From: Phaseolus vulgaris
Taxonomy: Eukaryota; Streptophyta; Magnoliopsida; Fabales; Fabaceae
NCBI RefSeq assembly: GCF_000499845.2
Contig: NC_023758.2
Coordinates: forward strand, 10,885,927 to 10,949,926
DNA length: 64,000 bases
Reading direction: 5' to 3'
Below the pieces are notes generated by a model. That model worked only from the letters and a program-made list of their open reading frames with translations, was not told the DNA's origin and searched no databases. Position numbers and translations under genes: made by a program. Shown here in pieces: positions 1-10,282 of this stretch. The first letter of the stretch is position 1. The number at the start of each line of letters is the position of its first letter.

Positions 1-926
1 TACACTTGCTGAAAAACCCTATTTCAGCAGACACACACTCTCCAAGAAACCCTATCAAGAAGAGTGTACAACCAAACTTTTACAAGAAAAGAAATGTGAA
101 ACGACTACACCTGATTGAGGATGCAGAAATCTGCCTTAAACCAGTAGAACAGATTGCTAGAATAGTAGCATCACCTCTCACCAAGCTTTTGGAACCAAAC
201 AAGAACAAGCACTTTGTGATTTTCGAAATATTTTAAGAACAGATGCTAATTCCTTGTAAATCCTCAATTCTCTGATGCAAAACTTGTTTTTACAATTGTA
301 TGATCGATGTTTAAACTCAGAAACAAGTTTTCATTTTATAGAAAACCAACTTACAACAGTTTTTTGAAAAACAGTTAAAGCTGTTATAAAATGAACAGAT
401 TGAAAACAAAATGAACAAATTTATTTTCAAAAGCAGTTAGAGAATTTGTTATGTGAGGAGACTTAGTCAGCCATTCTGCTGCAGGGACAAAACTGAAAAC
501 CGTTTAAGCTAGAGATGGCACCAGAGTTAAAAAGAATCTATTCATTTACAGATGAACAAATTTATTTTTCAAAACGAAAACAGAAAAAGCTTAACTATTT
601 AAAACACAATCGTTTTGAAAGGTAGAAGACTTAGTCAAAATACATGATGCACAAAATCTAATTTTCACAAGGCATCTGCTTAAAAAAGAATCTGTTTATT
701 TAGAAAAGAACAGATTTATTTTTATGCAGTAAACGTGTTTTTTGTAAAACATGTGAAAAACAGTTTAAGAAACTTTATGCTTGTTCTTATCACATGGCCA
801 ACCTACTCTTAAACAACCTCTAAACACTACTTAAGACATACTTAAAGCAAAAAGAAATATACATGAATTGTACATAAAAGTCTTCATCAAACACATGTCT
901 TGAAGGGGCAGCAACCATCTTCAACA
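1..926 (-). repeat. 3' LTR of family A element, incomplete at window edge
   Basis: The segment matches the inner and right part of the complete solo LTR at 34151-35922, starting from about 34965 of that copy. It ends in TTCAACA at 926, which on the minus strand is the LTR start TGTTGAA, directly next to the polypurine tract. It carries several copies of a GAACAGATTTATTT-like motif. Confidence 0.88.
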
Positions 927-937
927 ATCTCCCCCTG
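927..937 (-). other. Polypurine tract of family A element
   Basis: The + strand reads ATCTCCCCCTG directly beside the LTR end, so the minus strand carries an AGGGGGAGAT tract. This is the usual plus-strand priming site of Sirevirus-like copia elements and fixes the LTR boundary at 926. Confidence 0.85.
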
Positions 938-1241
938 TTTGATGGAGACAAATCCCCATAGCTCTGTTGCTTTAAAAACCTGTACTGCACCAAATATTAA
1001 TCCAAAAAAACAGAACATTGCATAACATGTAAAAAGGTTTTAAGGTGCAGAATTTAACTTCCTGTTTCAGCTAGCTTCACCTAACATGGTGAGCTATTTT
1101 TCTCCCCCTTTGGATTCATCAAACAACATTTAAGCATAAGGGAAGATAAACCAGAAACATAACCATAATAGTCCAAAAAATAAAGACAGATTGTTCAGCA
1201 TTACGAAATTTTAAACTGATAAAGAAAGCATGAAAATACTT

Positions 1242-2537
1242 CTAATCCTTGTAGTATAGCTCTGCAGGCTGTGCCTGAATTCCTTCAATTTGATCATCAA
1301 GGTGCTGAAACCTTGCTTGAGTAGTCTCAAAGTATGCCCTCTGTTCTGCAGTCATGACATCAAGGCGATACAGAACTTGCCTTTCAAACATGAATAATGG
1401 TTCACCTCAGTATTTTGGAGTTTGATAGGCAACAATGGCATTCTGATGGGTTGCAGCAGCCTCTTCATGCACCGATTGGGGAGCAGGTGAGTCTCCTCTG
1501 ATTTCTACAGATGGAGAGCTTGTCCTTTGATTTCCAGCATGTTCAGCAGATTGTTCTTGTCCATAGGAGTGATGGATAACATAACGCAGACGTTCTGCAG
1601 CTTGAACTGTGTCATCCTCCATGGGAACAGCTTCATCCTCTTCCTCATTGTTGAGGTTTGAGGCTCCATGTTCTGCTTGAGGGTTCTTGCCTTTGAGAAC
1701 CACCCAATTGTCCTCTACTTTGTGAAATCCCATTTTTGTGAGAGTTGAATTGTTAATCTCACTTACAGCCTTGATGGGGTCGTTTCTCTCATTTGTAGCA
1801 TCAACACCAAAGAAATCAACCAATTTTGAAACAAGTATAGCATAAGGAAAGTGATAATCAGCCAGCCTTTTGGATTTCAGCATGTGTTCATTGATAATGA
1901 AAACCCAGTTTACCTTAATCTGGTTCATGATGCAATATAGAAGGATTAAATCCTCTTCATGTAAAACAGCATGATTTGTACCTCTTGGGATGAGTTGCCA
2001 TGCTATAATGTAGGCAACAAGACGTGGTGTAAGGTTAAAATGACCTGCATGGAACCTGCTTATGCTCTCTGTAGGATTTCTCATACAGCTTTTATAGTAT
2101 TGCAGCTTGTTGAATTCTTAGATCCCACTGGTGTTTCCTTTTCCCACTTTCAGTCCAACATACTTGATTCCAGCCACATAATTCCAAACATCACTTGTGA
2201 TCTTCATTTTGATCCCTTTCACATAAGAGACAATGTTCTTTCCATCCAATGTTAGGTTAGTGTAAAACACCTTAACCAAATCAGGATATACATTACCCGT
2301 TAATTCCAGTAGCTTTTTCAGTTTCTGGTGCTTCAACACAACCCTTGTTTCTGCCAATTTTTCTGATTTCAGCCAGTTGAAATCCAGCACCTTGGGTATA
2401 TTAATCTGCTTTCTGCTTGTCTCGTGGATGTAGGCATTGATTGCTTCTTCATTTCCAGCGAACCAACCTTCTAGCACACCTTGAAAGGTGCTTTGTTTGC
2501 CCTTATTTTTCTGTTTCTGTCTTGAAGAAGAAGCCAT
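1242..2537 (-). pseudogene. Extra ORF after pol: putative plant transposon protein (Transposase_32-like), broken
   Basis: One reading frame runs from the ATG at 2537 (MASSSRQKQKNKG) to a TAG at 1242-1244, about 431 codons, interrupted by in-frame TAA (2118-2120) and TGA (1407-1409). The first half resembles the domain annotated in plants as 'putative plant transposon protein'; I recall this as Transposase_32 and have not searched. Recognisable parts are the FYTNL region, the GIKY region and the segment HFNLTPRLVAYIIAWQLIP. The tail is acidic, then glutamine-rich with coiled-coil character. It lies downstream of pol and upstream of the 3' LTR in the sense direction, the place where Sireviruses carry a third 'env-like' ORF. 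No signal peptide or membrane helix is visible, so an envelope role is not supported. Function unknown. Confidence 0.7.
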
Positions 2538-2945
2538 GGTTGAACCAGAATTTTCTCTTGGTTTCAAATGGTGAGAACAAAAAATGGATAGCCAATGTGG
2601 GTAGCAGATTTTCACACAGATTTATATATAAATGAATAGGTTGATATGGTAGTTATGAGTGGATATGCATGAAGATTTTATGCTCTGAATTTGTGCAAGG
2701 AATCTTTGAAAATATGCAACAAATATTTAGGGTCATGATGCACACAATTCATTCCTTTATTGAGCACCCAAACCATCAAATCGGTTACATAACCATGACC
2801 AAAACCGTCAGAGGTACAGAGGTTAATGCCCACTAAGTCAGTCAAGCAGTCAAAGATCATAATTTCTCTTTCCTAGTCATCAATGCATATCAGTACAGAA
2901 AATAAACACATTCAATTACGAATAAACAAATTTAATTTTTCACTG
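2538..2945. other. Spacer between pol and extra ORF of family A element
   Basis: AT-rich internal element sequence. A 60-codon minus-strand ORF (2860-2678) has no recognisable motif and is probably chance. It may contain the splice or leader signals for the downstream ORF, but nothing specific is visible. Confidence 0.5.
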
Positions 2946-4266
2946 CTAGGCACAATTGACATTTATAATACCTAATTCATTAAGCAGAAAATTAAACGTA
3001 TCTTTAGCCAATGGTTTTGTGAACAAATCAGCAAGCTGTAAATCTGTACCAATGAACTTAATCTTACATGTTCCATTAGATATATGTTCCCTTAGAAAAT
3101 GATGCCTAATTTCTATATGTTTGGTTCTTGAATGCATGACAGGATTTTTGGTTAAGTTGATTGCACTTGTATTATCACACAGCAGAGGTATATGGTTAAG
3201 TAAGATACCAAAATCATTTAATTGTTGTCTTAGCCATATGGTTTGAGCATAGCAACTCCCTGCTGCAATGTACTCTGCTTCAGCCGTGGAGAGAGCTACA
3301 CAAGCCTGCTTTTTGCATTTCCATGAGATCAAGCTTGATCCAAGCAAGTGACAGGTTCCACTGGTGCTCTTTCTATCAATTTTGCAACCTGCAAAGTCTG
3401 AATCAGAATATCTAGTTAAGCTTAATGAAATGTTACCTGGATACCACAAACCAACTTCTTTAGTTCCTTGCAAATACTTCAAAATCCTTTTGGTAGCATT
3501 GTAGTGTGATTCTTTAGGAGTAGATTGAAACAGAGCACGCATGCACACTACAAACATTATGTCAGGCCTGCTGGCAGTGAGATACGGTAGTGATCCTATG
3601 AGCCCTCTGTATTTGGTTTCATCAACAACAATTCCAGCTTCATCATGATCCAAGTGACAGCTTGATGAGAAGGGTGTGCTGATTGGTTTACACTTGTCCA
3701 TTTCAAATTTCTTCAGCAAATCCTTGCAATACTTAGCTTGACTTAAGAAAATGCCATCCTTGAGTTGTTTGACCTGCAAGCCTAGAAAATAGTTCAACTC
3801 ACCCATCATTGACATTTCAAACTCACTCTTCATGACTTTTACGAAAGCTTCACACAATTCTCCATTGTTTGATCCAAAAATGATGTCATCCACATATACT
3901 TGTACTAGAATTGTGTCATCTCCTTTCTTCTTAATGAACAAGGTCTTATCTGATGTGCCTCTGTCATAGCTTTGAGAGGTGAGAAAATCACTTAGCCTCT
4001 CATACCATTGCCTAGGAGCTTGTTTGAGCCCATAGAGAGCCTTTTTGAGTTTGAACACGTATTCTGGATGCTGATGGTCTTCAAAACCTGGTGGTTGTGA
4101 AACAAATACCTCTTCATTTATATAACCATTCAAGAAGGCACTCTTCACATCCATTTGAAATAGCTTGAACCCTTTGATGCAGGAGAAGGCAAGCAGCAAT
4201 CTAACAGCAGCAATCTAACAGCTTCTAACCCAGCCACTGGTGCATAGGTCTCATCATAGTCTATCC
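2946..4266 (-). pseudogene. Copia pol remnant: reverse transcriptase and RNase H
   Basis: The minus-strand reading frame from 4199 to 2946 (417 codons) encodes most of the copia reverse transcriptase and all of RNase H. Visible motifs are FLNGYINEEV, the catalytic YVDDIIFG, the GLIGSLPYLTASRPDI block, DSDFAG and TAEAEYIAAG of RNase H, and the terminal LADLFTKPL. Upstream, 4200-4266 still encodes the start of the RT domain, but a short duplication near 4197-4222 (CAATCTAACAGC twice) shifts the frame. At 4266 the coding sequence stops at a junction with an LTR scrap, so protease, integrase and the RT N-terminus are lost. It cannot encode a functional polyprotein. The family match is very clear. 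Confidence 0.93.
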
Positions 4267-4441
4267 CTTCTTATCACATGGCCAGTGGTTAGGAGGTGAG
4301 TTACTCAGCAAAAAGCCTACTCTTAAACAACCTCCAAACACTACTTAAGACATACTTAAAGCAAAAAGAAATATACATGAATTGTACATAAAAGTCTTCA
4401 TCAAACACATGTCTTGAAGGGACAACAACCATCTTCAACAA
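4267..4441 (-). repeat. 5' LTR scrap of family A element
   Basis: These 175 bp match the outer end of the family A LTR (compare about 777-926 and 35753-35922), ending in TTCAACA at 4441. The inner end joins truncated pol, so a deletion removed the rest of the LTR. Confidence 0.85.
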
Positions 4442-5338
4442 TAGAGAGATTGCACACAGATGTTTATACTGGTTCACTCCAAATCCAGAGCTACATCCAG
4501 TCTTCTCAGAAAACCTCTGAGGAAATCCACTAAGCAATCACACCTTGATCACTTACACCACAACCAAGAGAGTGACCTTGATCCCCTCAAGACACACACT
4601 CTTCTTGGCCAACACACCAACACTAAGATTGCTGATCTTGATCCCCTCAAGAACACACAGCCAATCTCAGCAAACACAGAAACGAAACTTGTTCAGCAGA
4701 GTACAAGGATTACACTTGTTACAGAAGATAATCTGAAATCAATACAAGCAGAATCCTATTCCACACACTTTGATCAAATCACAAACTCTAAGCAATCTCA
4801 GCTCTTTGAAAAACTCAAAAACTCTATTCAATAATTTCTTTTCACAAATCTGTTTTTCTGAATTTATTCAAAGATGTTGTTTGTTATCAAATCTTAACAA
4901 ACTCTTTAATTGCATTTAATGATTGGTCAAAGCATTTAAAGACTGGAGCGTAAACAGTTAAATCATTTAAAGCTCAGTCAAAGACAAAACATTTTTCTGT
5001 TATGGTACCAAAACAAACAATCGGTTGTTTCCTCGAATCAATCGGTTGTTTTGGTTTTAACAGCTCAACCATTTGAAAAACAGTTTTCAATCTTTTCTAT
5101 AAACAATCGGTTGTTTCAACAAAACAATCAGTTGTTTTTAACTTAGTTTGAAAAACATTTTTCTTTCAAAAAGATTGAGAATGCCTATGCTTTAGATTCA
5201 ATCAAGGGGTGGAGTACAACACTCAAACTACCCCAGATCCTAACTAAAAACAGCACACCAACAACAAGCACATCCAAGGCTTCAACATCCTTCAAAGGGT
5301 TTGGATTCTTCAAAGCTTGAACACCACTTGGTTCAAGA
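4442..5338 (-). repeat. Partial LTR of copia family B, interrupted by element A
   Basis: This is the reverse complement of most of the LTR at 40566-41697: the same blocks occur in reverse order, including ACACAGATGT..., the repeated CTTGATCCCCTCAAG and several AAACAATCGGTTGTTT motifs. Its outer end (near 5338) reads GGTTCAAGA instead of GGTTCAACA, so the terminal TG is mutated. Its other side ends exactly where element A begins, so element A inserted into this LTR; the remaining part lies left of the window. Confidence 0.85.
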
Positions 5339-6290
5339 CCTTCTTCCTTCTTGTTGCTTGTGTCGACTCTTTCATACCTTTTACCTTCATAGGCTCGCTA
5401 CACTCTCAACCCTCACCATTCCCCCTAAAATGCCTCTCACTAACCAACATTTTCTAGTTTAAAGGTTTTTGTGGCATTTAACTATGCCTACGACCGCATC
5501 CCCTACTTTGACAACATCTTGGAAAACACAATTTCTGAGGTGGATCGCATTTGTTTATGTTCATTTTCTTGTGCCATAATTTCATCTTATGTTTATCTTT
5601 TGTTTTCATTGTGCAAATATGGGAGCAGAGGAGTTTGAAGAACAATTAACTGTTAAATGGAAAGAAGTTTTGGGTAATGAGATACTTTTACCTTCTCTCG
5701 AATTAGTTCACGAAAATTGAAGTTATAACACTTGACATTGGTAATTAATAAATACTAAGAATATTTAAGTTGGATGTTGGTTGCTAAAGATATGAGATAT
5801 TAACTAAGAATGTTTAAGATTTGTTTTTTGTTCTTATTAATATGTGTTTGCCTGGTTGATGGCCCGTGTTCTAAGTATTTGGTGTCTTAATATTGGCATG
5901 GTATTTATAAGATGAACAATAAAGGCTTTAATGTTTAATAATTGATAATGCTATATGAAGCAAAATGTGACCCCTGTTTTGATGGCATGTTTATTAATCA
6001 ATGTTTTTATTCCACGATATAATGCATTGACTTCAATCTCTTTTACTTTTAGTATTTTATTGTTTTCATGTAATGTTACAAATCTGAGAAGTAAACTTGT
6101 AGCTGAAGTGAAGTTTGAGGTCATGTTGACTGACTTTGTCAAGGACTATTAGTTTTTGTTAGGATCACCAAGAAGTGAAGAAGACATAAATGTTGATAGC
6201 TTATTAGGTTTTGCAAAAGTCAATTTTTTTATCATATTAACATTTAATTTTTATTCAGTTTATAGACTTTTAAAGTTGAGATAATTGAGG
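5339..6290. other. Unassigned region, possible short coding relics
   Basis: No element could be assigned. A stretch at about 5463-5552 reads openly on + (beginning KVFVAFNYAYDRIPYF) and another at about 5628-5680 reads EEFEEQLTVKWKEVLG, with GT/AG signals nearby. They could be exon relics of one host gene, but I do not recognise the family and chance is possible. ORFs at 5951-6152 exist on both strands at once and look like chance. The rest is AT-rich. Confidence 0.3.
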
Positions 6291-7029
6291 TTTTCAAGTG
6301 CAGCTACATTGAATGCCACAAGATTTTTAGAGGTGATGGTGTAGCCTTCATTTCCGAATTGGTTTCTTAGAATTTTGGTGAACTTGTGCGGAAGCTTGAT
6401 GGAGGAAGCGGACAAGGAGGGCTCCAATGGAGCTATGGTTTCTTTGAAGGTGCATGAGAGATAGGGAGAATGATTGGTTGGGCCATATCACTTGGAGAGG
6501 TGAAGAAGAAGATCAAGGTGTCTATCCTAGAGAGTATAGACAAGGGAGTGAGAAAGCTTGCAAACTTGGATAGCAATTCACTCATATATTGATCTTAGAA
6601 TTTCATGAGTCAAACACCTCTTTATTTAGCATAGAGTTCCGACTATCGTACAAAGAAAAGGGTGGAAAAATTCAAAAAGAAAGGGTTTGAAAATGGCGCC
6701 TATTTTGGAGTCACAAGGCAAGCATGACCAAGGTGTGCTTCATGTGACTCTCTCTAGGTTTATGAACGGTCTAGGTTAATTTCTAGAAATCCTAATTTAA
6801 CTTAGGTTGGTTTTTAGGTGCCTAATTCTACCCTATTTACAATTAAGAAAAATTACAAGTAAAATTCCTATTCTACTTTTGGCAATAAAATAAATTTTGT
6901 TCTATAATTCTACACTAGGTATGACATCTTTGAACATGTAGATGAGGGTGTCTCTTCCATCAGTAGTAGAGTCCTAGTCTTCTTGTATCTTCCTTGCCAT
7001 GAACCTAGCGATTGGGCCTGAGCTTGGCC
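6291..7029 (-). repeat. Probable 3' non-coding end / LTR of the minus-strand gypsy element
   Basis: This segment lies just beyond the end of the minus-strand gypsy pol relic and has the mixed, non-coding look of an LTR. No second LTR copy is present in the window, since the 5' side of this element is lost at 16044, so the boundaries cannot be fixed. The minus strand at about 7036-7075 has the purine-rich run AGAGGGAGGGGATGATGG at the end of the coding region. Confidence 0.4.
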
Positions 7030-8388
7030 TTATTCCATCATCCCCTCCCTCTTGAAGAGGATTTGTCCTCAAATCACATGCTTCTGCCTCTTCATCTTCA
7101 TTACCTGCAAAAGGTGTTAGATCCATAACATGAAGGTAGTATGTACTCCATATTCCTCAAGTAGATCAATTTGATATGCATTATTATTGATTTTCTTGAG
7201 AACTTGGAAATGACCATCTCCCCGGGGACCAAGCTTAGACTTCATCTGATTAGGGAATCTATCCTTTCAAAGGTGAAGCCAAACCCAGTCTCCCTCTTCA
7301 AAATCCATCTCTCTTTTCCCCTTATTGTTTGTTTTTGTATTTGGTTTTTAATCCTCTCATGCATTTACAAATTCAGCTTTTGTTACTCCTTCCTTATGCA
7401 CAAATTCTTGTGGATTAGGAAGAGGTAATATATTCAAAGGAGTAAGAAGATTAAATCATACACAACCTTAAATGGAGAAATATTAGTAGTTTATGAACTA
7501 CTCTATTATATGCAAACTCAATATAAGGAAGGTACTCATCCTAAGATTTGTGGTTTCCCTTCATGATTGAGACCTAAGCATAGTGAAAAGAGATCTATTG
7601 ACAACTTCATTTTTTCCATCCGTTTGAGGATGACAAGAAGTTGAGAAATTCAACTTAGTTCCTAGCTTTTCCCAGAGGGTTCTCCAAAAATGGCCCATAA
7701 ATTTAGGATTTCTATAAGAAACTATAGTCTTAAGCAAGCCATGTAGTTTTACCACTTCTCTAAAGAAGAGTCTAAAGATGTTATTAGCATCATCCACTTT
7801 ATGGTAAGGTATAAAATGAGTCATTTTGCTAAACCTATCCACTACCACAAAGATGGAATCAAAACCTCTTTATGTCCTAGGAAGCCCTAATATGAAATTC
7901 ATGCTTATATCTTTCCAATGAGCACTTGTAAGAGGTAAATGAGTGTAGAGTCCATGGGTTATTGTCTTAGACTTAGCTTTTAAACATGAAATGCATATAT
8001 GACAATGTCTTTGAACATCTTTCCTCATGTGTGGCTAAAAGAATTTTCCTTTTAAAAGCTCAAGAGTTTTATCAACTCCAAAATGGCCCATGAGTCCTCC
8101 TTCATGTGATTCTTTCACAAGGAGTTTTCTATGTGTTCCTTGAGGTATGTAAAGTTTTCCTTCTTTAAATAAGTACCCCCCAGAAACATAAAAACCTCGT
8201 GGTGCTCTATGTTGGCACTTAGCAAAAGTGGGTGCAGAATCCTGATCTTCTTTATAAAGTTCAGTTATGTTTTCAAATCCAAGAATTTGGACTCCAAGTT
8301 TAGAAAAGAGGGCATGTCTCCTTGGTAGAGCATCTACAATAATATTTGTATTGTCCTTCTTGTATTTGATAACATATGGAAATTTCTT
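7030..8388 (-). pseudogene. Ty3/gypsy pol remnant: RNase H end, integrase, C-terminal part
   Basis: Read on the minus strand, 8388 downward encodes the end of RNase H (KFPYVIKYKK, then DALPRRHAL), the integrase zinc-binding region, and a core with [16 protein letters not shown] and [11 protein letters not shown]. The only sizeable open piece is 7848-7561 (95 codons); the rest is broken by stops and frameshifts. The frame fades near 7036-7075 at a GAGGACAAATCC... segment equivalent to the RTNPLQEG-type tail of plant gypsy polyproteins. It is the 3' half of the element whose 5' half lies at 14172-16044; a plus-strand gypsy element separates them. Non-functional. Confidence 0.85.
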
Positions 8389-9158
8389 AAGGCATCTTTA
8401 GGCTTTAGTTTAGAATTTTCTAGAAGGTGACTCTTCATGAGTTACTATAGGCGTTAGCTTAGGGGACTTTTGGTTAGCTTGTGGTGCAAGCTTTGTAAGC
8501 TTCATGACCGACCCTTGCTCCTATAAAAGGAGGGCTTGGGTCCTTCAAATAATAGAATTGAATTTTGAAGTAAGAAAACTCTCCCAAATTGGTGATTGAG
8601 TGAGTGAGAATTATCTTCTCCTCTTCCTAGTCTCATCTTGAGTGCCTTGGTTCCTCAAGTGGCGACAATTCACACTTATCTTGGAGCAATCACACTTCAA
8701 GTGGCGTGTTCATCAACCAAGAACTACAACCACATAAGTCTTCTTTCTTCTCCATCTATTTCTTCCATTTCCATGTCCGTATGAACTCCTTAAACATGTC
8801 TTAGGACTTTTCTTGCATTTCTATTCGGTATTTTAGCTTCTTTTGCTATTTTGTTCGGTTCATCTTCTTCCTAGCTGAGTTTAATCGGTTCATCTTCATT
8901 CTTACTTGCTTTTGTTCGGTGCATTTCAATTTTCAAGCATTTTAATCGGTTCATTTACATTCTTAAGCAATTTAATCGGTTCAATTGGCAAGAAATGGAC
9001 TTCCATGTGAGTTTTGGTGTTTTGGCGCAAGTTTTGGTGAGTTCTTGAAACATAGAACATTGATCCATTTCTATAAAAGTGCATATTCAATCTCCAACTC
9101 AAGTTGATTCCATAAAATGTCAAAGAATCATCTACATCTTGCTATTGGAATCATATCA
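8389..9158 (+). repeat. 5' LTR of plus-strand gypsy element
   Basis: Direct repeat of 13457-14171, ending ATCATATCA. It starts with AAGGCATCTTTAGG, lacking the TGT seen in the 3' LTR. A TATA box (TATAAAAG, 8522-8529) lies in the expected place. It has about 58 bp (about 8672-8729) that the 3' LTR lacks. It also holds several AATCGGTTCA repeats. Confidence 0.9.
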
Positions 9159-9178
9159 TGTGGTATCTAGAGTTTAGG
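9159..9178 (+). other. Primer-binding site (initiator tRNA-Met type)
   Basis: Directly after the LTR the sequence is TG then TGGTATCTAGAG, close to TGGTATCAGAGC, which is complementary to the 3' end of plant initiator tRNA-Met. One small change from the consensus. Confidence 0.75.
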
Positions 9179-10282
9179 TTTATTCTTGTTTGTGTTTTGA
9201 GTTGTTTGTAGGCTCTTTAATTCAAGAACTCTATATTCTTGTTTTTTCCTTTCTGTTTTTAGGTTATTTTTTTGAGTTTTCTTGCTGTTTTCTTTTTTAT
9301 ATTACATTGTGTTTGTGTCATTTTAATTTTTGAATCCTTATAAGTTTTGTCATAGTCATATTTTTCCAAGAATGTTATCAATTCTTTGTAGTCCTTTTGT
9401 TGTAATTTTTGTTTCTTGATTTTGTGTTAAGAACAGTTTTATGTGTTTGTTTCTTGATCCTTTGGTGCATTTTCTTTTTATTATTGAGTTCATACTTGTA
9501 TTTTTGACCTATACAAGTTCTTACACATCATTTCCATTATGTCTTTGCTAGTTCTTAATTCTGTTTTTCATTCCTGTTAGGATTCTTCTGTTTTCCTGCA
9601 AATGTGCTGACTGTTTCGCCTTATTGCAATTGATTTACTTACTGGAAATTTCTGAAATTCTGGATTTGTGTTCTTCAAAGTGTTATAGAAAAATAGAAAA
9701 AAGAAGTACTTCAAAATTCAAAGTACAAAAAAAATGATAAATAAAATACAAACAGTGTGTAATTCTGCCAAAAAAAAAATACGGTAATCTGGCAGTGATT
9801 TTAGAAAATTTATCAAAATTAATTGGCTTACTGTTTTTGAGTAATTCCAGTGCCATTATTGAGATAACATCTTGAACTTTCTGTGGTTACAATTTCATAA
9901 TCCAGTTCGCTTTATATTTTTCCAGATAAATCTGTAAACATTACGCACAGTTTGCATAAAAATATTTTCCAGTAGTTCTGTTTTTTTTTTCTTCATCTAC
10001 TCTAGTACTTTTCTCTAGGTCTCTTTTGTGTGCCTTCTTTTTCATTGAGTATCTTATTTTCTTGCTTGTCTTTTATTCACTAATCTTTGAGTTTGTCATA
10101 TATCTTGTATTCTTTTTGTTCTAGCCTTTTCTTGTTTATACCTTTTCTTGTTTGTCTTTCATTGATTCTTTGGTTTTGTGGTGTTTAGCCTTGAGATTGT
10201 GTGATATTGCTTTGACATCTTTCATTTGAGGTTACTAAAGGCCTCAAGATCAGATTGGTAAAAGGAGGTATTAGGCAACACA
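9179..10282 (+). other. 5' leader of gypsy element; gag absent
   Basis: About 1.1 kb of T-rich sequence without a useful ORF on +. A gypsy element should have gag and protease here, but coding begins abruptly at about 10283 in the C-terminal part of the protease region, so these genes were deleted or never present in this copy. Confidence 0.6.

Larger units (their letters stand above)
1..4441 (-). mobile_element. Truncated Sirevirus-type Ty1/copia element (family A)
   Basis: Read on the minus strand the order is a 5' LTR scrap (4441-4267), pol reduced to reverse transcriptase and RNase H, an extra ORF, a polypurine tract and a 3' LTR cut by the window edge. The LTR is recognised because a complete copy of the same family lies at 34151-35922. 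One internal deletion joins position 4267 in the LTR directly to 4266 in pol, removing most of the 5' LTR, the primer-binding site, gag, protease and integrase. The outer end (4441) abuts an LTR of another copia family. Seen in sequence; the Sirevirus assignment rests on family knowledge of the RT type, the G-rich PPT ending in GGGGGAGAT, and the extra ORF after pol. Confidence 0.85.

Noticed and set aside
5951..6152. ORFs of 63 and 65 codons on opposite strands
   Set aside because: They overlap each other almost completely and have no motif; chance in AT-rich DNA.
8926..9123. 65-codon minus-strand ORF, repeated exactly at 13939-14136
   Set aside because: It lies inside the two LTR copies, so identity follows from the LTR repeat; no motif and no reason to think it is translated.
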